Part shown: positions 57,501-64,000 of the stretch, one piece after another
How the letters are laid out: each line of letters opens with the position of its first letter
Numbering within the stretch: the stretch's first letter is position 1
NCBI GenBank assembly: GCA_916613615.1
Contig: OU744720.1
Span: 3,389,749-3,453,748, forward strand
From: Steromphala cineraria
Taxonomy: Eukaryota; Mollusca; Gastropoda; Trochida; Trochidae
Length of the DNA: 64,000 nt
Reading direction: 5' to 3'
Translations under genes and position numbers: made by a program
Notes under the pieces: generated by a model
Databases searched by the model: none
What the model was told of the DNA's origin: nothing
The model's input: the letters and a program-made list of their open reading frames with translations, nothing else

Positions 57501-60500
57501 TTCCGAAGCGATCAAGACCAAAGGAACTGAATGATTACAGACCCGTTTCACTTACATCAGTGGCCATGAAATGTTTCGAGAGATTAGTGCTTCCGTTTCT
57601 CCTGCAAAGCATAAATCATATTTTGGACCCATTACAGTTTGCGTATTGGGCAAAGCGTGGAGTGGAAGATGCCACTCTAACGTTGTTGAATAAACTGTAC
57701 AATCATCTTGAAACTCCAAAATCTTATGCCCGTGTATTATTTGTTGATTTCTCGTCGGCGTTTAATACAATTCAGCCTCATCTTCTTGTCCGTAAACTCA
57801 TGAACATGAGTGTCAACCCATCCATTATTAAGTGACTTTCTTACCAATAGGACACAGTCTGTCCGTGTGAATAACTGTCACTCCTCAACTATTACCATCA
57901 ATACCGGCGCCCCACAAGGATGCGTTCTGTCACCAGTGCTGTTTATCACATATACGAATGACTGTGTTGCACATAATCAAAATTGTTCAATTGTGAAATT
58001 TGCTGATGATGCTGCTCTTATTGCTCTATTGAATGATAATTCTTCTGAAGATCAATATCGATCAGATATTTCAAATCTATCAGATTGGTGCCAGGATAAT
58101 TTTCTTCATATTAATGTGAACAAAACAAAGGAAATGGTTTTTGATTTCAGAATGGGGAGAAAGCAGTTAGAACCCATCAAAATAAGTGATACTCCTGTAG
58201 AAAGTGTGCCAGAATACAAGTACCTTGGTACTATAATCGATAACAAATTGAACTGGAATAACAATACACAAGCTCTGTACAGGAAGTGCCAACAGTGACT
58301 ATATTTCATGAGGAAATTGAAATCATTTGATGTTGATGTGAAATTAATGAAAGTTTTCTACACATGTTTTGTTCAAAGCGTTTTATCATTTAGCATGCAA
58401 TGTTGGTACGGCTCTCTTAGTCTTCAAGATAAAAACAAATTAATCAAAATTGTAAATATAAGTTCAAAAATTGCTGGTACCATTTTAGATCACCCGGCGT
58501 CCATAAATGACGACAAAGTATTATCACACGCTCGAAAGATTATTTCAGATCCATCACATGTCCTGCACTCAGAATATTCACTTTTGCCATCCGGTAAACG
58601 GTTTAATATGCCTTTCCACAGATCTAACAGAACTAAGAAGTCATTCGTACCTTCAAGTATTTCACTTCTCAACAAAATGTCAGATAAACATTGACTGTGC
58701 TCCTTATTATATCCCTGAAGGCCTCAAATTACGTGTATTTACGTGAATGTGTGTGTGTGTATTTTATGTAAATAGACTTTTTATTAATATTTAACTTATT
58801 ATATAAATGTCCATATGTATTTCATGCCATGAGCTCTATTTGATTCAAGAAGAATTCCCTTTTGGGTAATAAAGTGTTATCTTATCTTATCTTATCTTAA
58901 CATACAACAACTACCAATAAGAGGTAACACCATAATCCTGCTCACCCCCCTCTTTATCTGTCAATACCACAGTGTGAGCTCTTCCACAGGCCAGGTGCTG
59001 CACCCTGGTGGAGTCTGGCGACATCAACGGGAGGGAAATCGGCACTGGTTCCACAATAATGTCCAGGACACGACCTGGACCAACAAAACAACATTTATTG
59101 CCTACATTCAAGAGAAAACAACAAGTTGTACCTTCAAAAATTACACTCGGCTTCAATGTCAAATTAGATAAATAATCAACTAATTCTGTAAAGTATTCAC
59201 TTTCACCAGTTTTGAAATGGTGGATTAACTTTTCCTAATAGAAGTTAAATTCAAAATTCAAAATAATGTAGTTCTTCTTGTCTTTCACCTACGAAAGCTG
59301 CAACTATTCACTACCAAAGCCGCTAGGATGATCATTAAGTAGTTTTCTAACGTACCGGAACCGCGAGGGTACTCATGATAGCCAATCTGTGAGTCTGTGT
59401 TAATTCCTGTACCCATCAGCTTGTATCCTTTGGGAGTACGTGCTGAGAATACGGTGAATCCGTATCCACACGCCAAGTTTTTTATCTGCAGGTATGAGAT
59501 TGTCAGTAGATTTAAATATCATATAACCACAGTCAAAAAGAATTATCCTACCTCATATAAGAATCTCGATCTCTGATTGGTTCACGTGACCCTTAACAAA
59601 TTCCCATATACACCTTCACCGAGGGAGAATAAATCCCTTATACCCCGCGAGTAAAGCGTGCTTCCACGTCAACCATTCAAAGTCACGTGATAAGGTCATA
59701 GGTCAACCAGTATGCCTTGACTCGGACCTTTGTTGTTGTTTTGAAATAAAGGTTTTGTTCACTTCTGATTGTGTTTTTAACAATAGTTTTAGACATTCGG
59801 TAAGATAAATTCGTTATCACATTGCATAGCGGGTTACATCGTATTTATTATTGGTTTGAAAGGTTTTATGCAACTCGCGTTCCGCTCGTTGCATAAAACC
59901 TTTCGCGGGAATAATAAATACCGATGTAACCCGCTATGCAATGTGATAACTTATAATATCCATAACATATTGTGAAATACAATATCATAGAAAAACTCTC
60001 CATAGAATACTAAGGGTCAACAAAATGATACAAAGACATATGAATCAAGGCTAAATGTTATAAGTAACATATATATTGATATTGACTTTGTTAATTAGAA
60101 TACAAATTGTGTTCACAACATGAGAAGCAACTACATTCCAAGATAGATAAATCCTCGTAAAGAATGATCATCAGTTTTAAGTATGGGTAGTGCATATTAT
60201 GCAGATTCCCTAAAAACAGACAGTGGCATTGAAAGAAATAACTGAAAATCCAATTTCTCATCAATTTCTCAATATAATTCTACATAGCACTGTAAAACTC
60301 ACCTTAACATTGTGTTCATCTGTGAACTTGAGTCGAGAGGGAGAGGCTTGTTTGGTCCGAACATCTTGTCCTTTCTTTGGCTTCAAGTACGTCCTCACCC
60401 CTATCAGAGGTGATGTAACAGACTTGGTGAATCATAGATAATTAACATTGTTATAAGGAATATGGAACAGGGGCAATTGCACATTCTTGGACAAATACTG

Positions 60501-61899
60501 CAGATAAAGGTTAAGATTCATAGTGCTGCTCCTTCCTCTACCTATTCCCGTATTCGAACGTAATTGAACTGGAACTAATGCAAAAGCGATATTCCATTGC
60601 TGATGCAACCTCTGCTATAGGCATATGGGTACCGGAACCGCGAGGGTACTCATGATAGCCATTGACAACTAGAATACATGTACTATTGGTTCCCCAAAAT
60701 AATAGGGCTGCAACGATTCACTTGTCCTTCGTTTCGGTTCGATTTTCGATACTAGTCACTCGATTCGATTATTTTCGATTCGATTAACAGATCTGATAAA
60801 ATACAATTATTTAGGTATTAAAATGAAAAAATTATTACAAGAAGATGTTATTCTATTGAATTCTGTTGAATTGGTTCTGTTGTGTTAATGGACGGCTTTT
60901 GGACGCAGGTTTTTTTCAGTTTGTGTGTGGTAAATCAGAAAGTTTTTATACAAATTCTGCCATGAAAATGATATTTGCCATCTCGGTTCGATTTTCGATC
61001 AACAAACTTCGATTCGATTCAATTGATTCGGTTCGATTCTTGGTGCATTGAACCGAATCGTTGCAGCCCTACAAAATAACCTCATGTTCTCTATTGAAAA
61101 ATCCTAATACAAAGCTTGTCATGATACAATAGTATTAAATATGTACTATTATGTATACCCCTTTTTCTTGGTGTTTATTGAATAGAATCTTAAAATATAT
61201 AAAATAATGTTCACTTTCATCTCCATTTGTTTTCCAAGTAATGTTTAAGTTCAATAACTTCAACCAATCAGAGACCTTCTTTGCTTTTGAATATGTATTC
61301 AAATATATATTGTATTGTGGCATAAGCATTGAATCATTATAACTGGATTACAATTCTATAAGGCAAAACAACATACTAGTATCATGAAACTTTAACAAAT
61401 GAACCATAGGAGATGATTATCACTCCAATACTAAGATTGTGATACAGTAGACATTCTCATGTCTTTTAATCTTCAGTTAAAGAAAACAAAAAAGGACCCA
61501 AAAGACAAGTTTTTGTATTACACCATATTGACCATAACTATTTACCACTGAAAAAAAGTTCATGCTTTTTTGTTGATCAGCATTAAATACGCAGATCAAA
61601 AGGAAGTGAATCAGTGACATATGGCAGATGATCTGATATAGGTGGGATTGTACCATCTATCTTGTCCACTCACCAAGAGCTCCGGTTGTGGCACATCCCC
61701 ACACGTACACCCGTTCAGCTCGGTTCGCATTCTCACTCGCATACTGCACCACCTTCTCCTTCAACGCCTCTCGATTCATCATTCGTCTCTTCCATGATCT
61801 GTTTGCATGACGATGGCAGGAAGTTGACAATTGGGATGTATGCTGGGAGATGAGATGACACAAGCGACATAGAGATCTCTGAGGTAAGTTGGTAGCCAT
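39468..61899 (-). CDS. RCC1L: RCC1-like protein, mitochondrial (RCC1L/WBSCR16), complete, 11 exons
   Basis: CDS on the complement: 61899-61674, 60400-60303, 59485-59356, 59074-58946, 55544-55426, 55126-55042, 54667-54557, 54262-54104, 53912-53739, 49810-49725, 39545-39468; 1395 nt, 464 residues plus TGA, every junction GT-AG and in phase. The N-terminus (about 39 residues) has many Arg/His/Ser and no acidic residue, as in a mitochondrial presequence. The body is a run of RCC1 blades: VYVWG (64-68), ACGYGF, ACGRAH with GNNSSGQCG, VCGQDH with SCGLGADGQTG, FGWGNSEYNQL, FVWGFGILGKGPNL, YTWGKNRQGCLGLG, closing with YCGVDHTVAL. Several of these phrases match human RCC1L/WBSCR16 and distinguish it from nuclear RCC1. 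The human protein acts in mitochondria, in 16S rRNA/ribosome maturation and reportedly as an exchange factor for OPA1. Convergent with syndecan. Very confident. Confidence 0.95.
40140..40560. repeat. Dispersed repeat with internal duplication
   Basis: Two diverged copies of about 170 bp, each with 'gggtgtgg', 'acagggycac' and 'gtttcagctttctaggcct' (40200-40320 and 40350-40450), ending in gacgccggacaccatgccat and ccagatgagctaaaaat. Resembles high-copy non-coding repeats I associate with molluscs; family not named. In RCC1L intron 10. Confidence 0.45.
40686..40813. mobile_element. Foldback element, copy 3
   Basis: Left arm 40686-40726 and right arm 40771-40813 are inverted copies (acaacttctttatt against aataaagaagttgt; aaggcaagg/tatgga on the outside). 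In RCC1L intron 10. Same family as copies 1 and 2 by shared core. Confidence 0.68.
43271..43768. mobile_element. Probable non-autonomous DNA element
   Basis: Imperfect inverted ends: ttatacccccgct followed by aagtgat at left, and atcacttcgtagcgggggta at right. No open frame. In RCC1L intron 10. Confidence 0.5.
43902..44157. repeat. 43-bp minisatellite, 6 copies
   Basis: Unit cttacagcagtaaagttgcc plus cccatgctctcaagagctcttct, almost perfect, starting at 43902, 43945, 43988 and so on. Right after the DNA element at 43271-43768; in RCC1L intron 10. Confidence 0.92.
45945..45964. repeat. (TA)n microsatellite
   Basis: About ten TA dinucleotides in RCC1L intron 10. Confidence 0.85.
46458..47685. 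mobile_element. TTAA-flanked element, longer relative of 1774-2328
   Basis: TTAA at 46454-46457 and 47686-47689; termini only loosely inverted (AGCCCCACTGTCATACTTAC against AGACCCATAATCAAACTGCA on the complement). Between 47440 and 47640 it matches 1840-2060 on the opposite strand (for example the segments around tttggtccaat and gcgtatatttaaat). Carries two perfect TGACGTCA palindromes. In RCC1L intron 10. Confidence 0.65.
46750..46818. promoter_or_regulatory. Pair of TGACGTCA (CRE-type) palindromes
   Basis: Perfect 8-bp palindromes at 46750-46757 and 46811-46818, with a TTACGTCA half-site variant at 46791. All lie inside the TTAA-flanked element. Another TGACGTCA is at 63780-63787, about 1.9 kb upstream of the RCC1L start. 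Binding is not shown. Confidence 0.4.
49625..49700 (+). repeat. Dispersed repeat tail (ggctggaatattgcc type)
   Basis: The phrase ggctggaatattgccaaat, then cggcgttaaacaataac and cactcact, resembles a high-copy motif I recall from mollusc genomes. Family not identified. Close beside RCC1L exon 10. Confidence 0.4.
49725..49810 (-). CDS. RCC1L: RCC1L exon 10
   Basis: Acceptor tcaacttcag, donor gtaggt; phase 1 in, 0 out. Encodes YTWGKNRQGCLGLGK and DQFFPLK, matching human FVWGKNIRGCLGIGR and DQYFP. Reading through the donor would add 14 residues and stop, an alternative C-terminus lacking the last propeller strand. Confidence 0.94.
49940..50442 (+). mobile_element. tRNA-derived SINE (about 500 bp)
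   Basis: In RCC1L intron 9. The head looks like a tRNA: A box tagctcagtcgg (49947-49958) and B box ggttcgaatcc (49992-50002), spaced as in a tRNA promoter. A long conserved-looking body follows, ending in gcgctatataaat and an AT-rich tail. Not a functional tRNA gene: no acceptor-stem pairing was seen. The body resembles SINEs of marine invertebrates. Confidence 0.8.
50713..53730. repeat. 31-bp minisatellite, about 97 copies (3.0 kb)
   Basis: Unit ctgtatgtcatagtaggaag plus ccatgatgaat. Variants (tagtagg-, agaaggaaacc, tagtatg-, ccaggataa) recur in blocks, indicating higher-order amplification. Fills most of RCC1L intron 9 and reaches within about 10 bp of the exon 9 donor (GT at 53738-53737). 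Short open frames on either strand near its right end belong to the exon, not the array. Confidence 0.95.
53739..53912 (-). CDS. RCC1L: RCC1L exon 9
   Basis: Acceptor tttctctcag, donor gtgtgt; phase 1-1. Encodes VFVWGFGILGKGPNLEAS, RTLFGHNEL and KCGMGHFVALT, a very close match to human. Its donor is about 10 bp from the edge of the 31-bp tandem array that fills intron 9. Confidence 0.95.
54104..54262 (-). CDS. RCC1L: RCC1L exon 8
   Basis: Acceptor taacaccag (a second AG two bases on would shift frame), donor gtaggt; phase 1-1. Encodes VFGWGNSEYNQLAMVTE, then QVSVPRHLPL and GGSVCAVLN, matching human LFGWGNSEYLQLASVT and CAVLN. Confidence 0.94.
54557..54667 (-). CDS. RCC1L: RCC1L exon 7
   Basis: Acceptor ctttgctccag, donor gtaact; phase 1-1. 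Encodes SSPTLVRGDIEGERI and ADCVLAVS, matching the human SSPTKLGGDLAG and DCCLAVS. Confidence 0.92.
55042..55126 (-). CDS. RCC1L: RCC1L exon 6
   Basis: Acceptor atgttacag, donor gtgtgt; phase 0 in, 1 out. Encodes VVCGQDHTMFLTEDGQVYS and CGLGADGQT, a near copy of the human blade 4 core. Confidence 0.94.
55426..55544 (-). CDS. RCC1L: RCC1L exon 5
   Basis: Acceptor tctcttccag, donor gtgaga; phase 1 in, 0 out. Encodes VFSLGNNSSGQCGR and VEDEVYA, matching human VFSMGNNSYGQCGR and VENEIYS. Separated from exon 4 by a 3.4 kb intron holding the LINE. Confidence 0.94.
56090..58894 (+). mobile_element. 5'-truncated CR1/L2-like LINE, pseudogene
   Basis: Antisense insertion in RCC1L intron 4. Begins inside an APE-type endonuclease domain (TETWL near 56193, GGGLCMFVN, GDFN near 56540) and continues into reverse transcriptase: motif A FVDFSSAF near 57740-57765, PQGCVLSP near 57910, FADD near 58000, then the post-RT region ending near 58694. 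Inactivated by three frame changes (about 56430, 57045, 57820) and an in-frame TGA at 58296-58298. The endonuclease SDH motif reads SFEH. The 3' end is AATAAAG followed by a short TTATC repeat tail (58873-58894), as in CR1/L2-type elements. The 5' boundary is approximate and no target duplication could be identified. Clade call moderate. Confidence 0.85.
58946..59074 (-). CDS. RCC1L: RCC1L exon 4
   Basis: Acceptor ttggtccag, donor gtgagc; phase 1-1. Encodes VEPVPISLPL, then HLACGRAHTVVLTDKEG, closely matching human EPSPVSLPL and CGRAHSLVLTDREG. The donor sits in a run of six G, so slippage of one base would break the frame; the chosen site keeps phase. Confidence 0.93.
59356..59485 (-). CDS. 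RCC1L: RCC1L exon 3
   Basis: Acceptor catacctgcag, donor gtacgt; phase 0 in, 1 out. Encodes LACGYGFTVFSART, then GTGINTDSQIGYHEYPRGS, matching human CGYGF and GLNKDSQLGFH. Its last 29 bases plus the donor are duplicated in intron 1 (60629-60661). Confidence 0.93.
59812..59950. mobile_element. Long hairpin (about 65-bp arms)
   Basis: In RCC1L intron 2. Arms 59812-59876 and 59883-59950: gttatcacattgcatagcgg is mirrored by ccgctatgcaatgtgataac; the inner arms contain ggttttatgcaac and its complement. Loop about 6 bp. Likely a foldback-type element; family unknown. Confidence 0.8.
60303..60400 (-). CDS. RCC1L: RCC1L exon 2
   Basis: Acceptor cctctgatag, donor gtgagt; 98 nt, phase 1 in, 0 out. 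Encodes a Lys/Arg-rich linker (VRTYLKPKKGQDVRT...) ending FTDEHNVK, which occupies the place of the human blade-linker before the ACGYGF strand. Confidence 0.88.
60629..60661 (-). pseudogene. 33-bp copy of RCC1L exon 3 end with its donor
   Basis: Identical over 33 bp to 59352-59384, which holds the last 29 bases of exon 3 and the first four intron bases (gtac). Lies in intron 1, upstream of exon 2. Flanks do not match, so it is a fragment rather than an exon duplication. Confidence 0.85.
60703..61071. mobile_element. hAT-type MITE with 8-bp target duplication
   Basis: 369 bp in RCC1L intron 1. Termini are perfect inverted repeats, TAGGGCTGCAACGATTC and its complement at the right end. Flanked by identical 8-bp direct repeats CAAAATAA at 60695-60702 and 61072-61079. 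Interior is rich in ttcgattcgatt motifs. No coding capacity. Confidence 0.92.
61674..61899 (-). CDS. RCC1L: RCC1L exon 1: presequence and first blade strand
   Basis: Starts at the ATG at 61899-61897 (MATNLPQ...). The same frame is open a little further upstream but has no earlier ATG there; a tttgcag just before this ATG could be an acceptor for an upstream 5' UTR exon. Ends GALG before donor gtgagt, phase 1. Arg-rich, acid-free leader, then VVQY and VYVWG. Confidence 0.9.
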
Positions 61900-64000
61900 T
61901 ATTGAATCTGCAAATGCCAAATATCAGTTTTAACTATTTGCTGTATACGATATGATTTTATGATGAATGAAACCAGTGACGTAGTCAGTCTTAAAAAAAA
62001 CATCCGAGGAAAACAAGAATCAAAGATTCAAGCAATTATTATCAAATTACCAAGTTTTTCCACGAAACACAAAAAGCATTGATACAGTTCAGGTCTGCCT
62101 GAAAAAGGAAACATCATTATTGTACATATTTACCAACTAAATGACAACTACTACTGGTATATTAAATACATCATATATAATAGCAGTGTTGTTCGTAGGC
62201 AATCAGTTGAGGGGGTCATTTTGGCCTTTTATCCTCAGGTGAAATCGTTTGCAATGGTAAACGTATTCTACTTCTCTAAATTTGAAGGGACACCAAGAAA
62301 AACTGTTATAATGCCGCTCAATTTGCGAGGATACAGCATTCGCCGACAGCAAATTCGGTCTAAATAAAAACCCTGATATAACAATGTAAACAATGGTGCT
62401 GCTGAAGGCAGATGCCAGGAACATGTTACAGTGCATTGTTACTATTATATTTTATTGATAGTTTTTTTATTTTCTTCAACTATCAATAGGCATAATCAGT
62501 CATTTTTTAATAATCAACCAAACTTAACCAAACTTGGTGTGTGGGTAGTTTCTATAATAACATGCAATTTCAATTTTCAAAATAAAATTTTTCGTTAAAA
62601 AGATATTTGATTTCAAAGACACCCACCCTCGAAAAAAATAAAATAAATTTATTTTTCATCGATTTTGGTTTTTGGTTAGGATCTTATAAAAATATTTCTA
62701 CTCATCCTAAAAATACAGTTGAGTGCTCAATGTCTTCGTTGTTCTCTTGTCTATCAATTATAACTATTAAAAAAAATTAGGTGCCACATTTGCTATAAAA
62801 TTTTGACCCTCGAAGAGTAGTACCCCCATCACGTTTTTTTAACATGTCCTATTTTTTTTTTGAATATTGTCAATATTTATTTAAATGTTCCACAAACTAT
62901 ATTGTCATGGTCACTGTCATTGTCATCCGAGTCTGTTAAGCCCAAAAATGTGAAATTAAAGTTAACACAGAATATTTTACAACCAATTTAAGATGAGACT
63001 CAACTTTGCAGTTTAAAGGTCTCAAAATATACATATCGATCGAAACCTCAAATTTGATAAGCTTAAACAAAACAAGAGTATCATGTATTGCCAAATTTTA
63101 GTATAAGTTATCGAAATACCTTTTTAAAAATTTAAAAATACATATATATGTATATAAAATTGAAGGGTTAAATAAGAAATTTCAGATATATAAAATGCCT
63201 AGAAAATTGATTTTTTTTTTAAAGAATTTAATTAACTTAATTTACTGTATGTGATTAATGAAATAGAGCAAGTTAAAATTTGCACACTTAAAAAACAAAT
63301 ACTGTTGGGGAAAAAATTAAAAAACAGTTTGTTATTGTGTCATATGTTGGTTACATAAATCTTTACTCATACTTCATTACATCTGAGTAGTTGTAAATTA
63401 TATGTTAAAACTATTTAGACTTTATTTTAATTTTTGATCCGTCTATCTACTCAAGAAACAGCACATAAGATTCGAGAAAGGTGTTCCTTACCATATATTT
63501 AGTCATAAAAACAATGATTACAAACACAATCTTAGCTCACGCTTTTATCGTGAGAGCCAATGAAAGCAGGCGATTGCATGTGGGAGTTACTCCGATTGAG
63601 ACAGTATATGGTCGTTCTTTTATTTAATTTGATTTGAGTACGTTGTTATAAATATCCGATAGATAGTGCAAATTGTAGCTGAATATTTTTCTACATCATG
63701 AATTCTTTGTAGACATTTGCGCATTGCGAAAATACGTTTTTTACATTGCTGAAGTTTTTCTCCTTACAAAGTCAACATTTGACGTCACATAAATGAAAAT
63801 CTAAAAATAAGTGTCTCTGGATTTGTTATCCTATTTTCTTTTGTAGTATTTCGATTTTTTGTCCAATAAGAGGCAACGGTAAGAAAAAACGTAAAACCAC
63901 CCCCCCTTTTTTGACCCCAATTTCTAACCAACTTTTTACGCCTGGGAGAAGAGTTGTCCTGGCTATCTCCCCTGTCTGGTTATCGCTACTTTCAAGAATG
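61900..64000 (-). other. 5' flank or 5' UTR intron of RCC1L
   Basis: AT-rich, no TATA box or CpG-rich promoter stands out near 61900. A possible acceptor directly before the start codon suggests that the promoter may be further upstream. A CRE-type TGACGTCA is at 63780. Confidence 0.4.

Noticed and set aside
61897..61920. Upstream extension of the RCC1L start (seven codons from a TTG)
   Set aside because: TTG is not a usual animal start; the ATG at 61899 gives a proper presequence and the expected length.

Overview
This is a 64 kb piece of an intron-rich, AT-rich animal genome, most likely a marine mollusc or close lophotrochozoan. The organism call is an inference from gene structure, from dispersed repeats that resemble mollusc repeats as I remember them, and from a tRNA-derived SINE; no marker gene fixes the species. 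There is no bacterial, phage or CRISPR content. Two protein-coding genes, both reconstructed by hand from splice sites and reading phase, face each other tail to tail.

Gene 1 (plus strand, 12572..34827, 5' end missing) is a syndecan. Eight exons encode 357 residues: an acidic Ser-Gly glycosaminoglycan attachment region, a Pro/Thr-rich stalk, a single membrane span with a GxxxG motif, the invariant cytoplasmic [10 protein letters not shown] block and a C-terminal EYYA. Between the attachment region and the stalk lie two complete thyroglobulin type-1 domains, each on its own exon flanked by phase-1 introns. That arrangement points to exon shuffling, and I know of no described vertebrate, fly or worm syndecan with it. 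It is the most interesting item in the window. A long 3' UTR runs to about 38.95 kb.

Gene 2 (minus strand, 61899..39468) is RCC1L (WBSCR16), a mitochondrial RCC1-like seven-bladed propeller. All eleven coding exons join in phase to give 464 residues, the length I recall for the human protein. Its intron 4 carries a broken CR1/L2-like LINE; intron 9 carries a SINE and a 3 kb array of 31-bp repeats that reaches exon 9's donor site; introns 1, 2 and 10 carry DNA-transposon remnants. The two genes' poly(A) signals lie within 40 bp of each other on opposite strands, so their transcripts probably overlap slightly.

The rest is intron or intergenic DNA rich in non-autonomous elements: a hAT-type MITE with a perfect 8-bp target duplication, three TTAA-flanked elements, two TA-flanked elements sharing termini, two long hairpins, a three-copy foldback family, and many minisatellites. 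A recurring oddity is that tandem arrays abut splice sites (before syndecan exons 12572 and 24886, at the donor at 32715, and at the RCC1L donor at 53739); in two cases the repeat unit itself contains a splice-site-like sequence.
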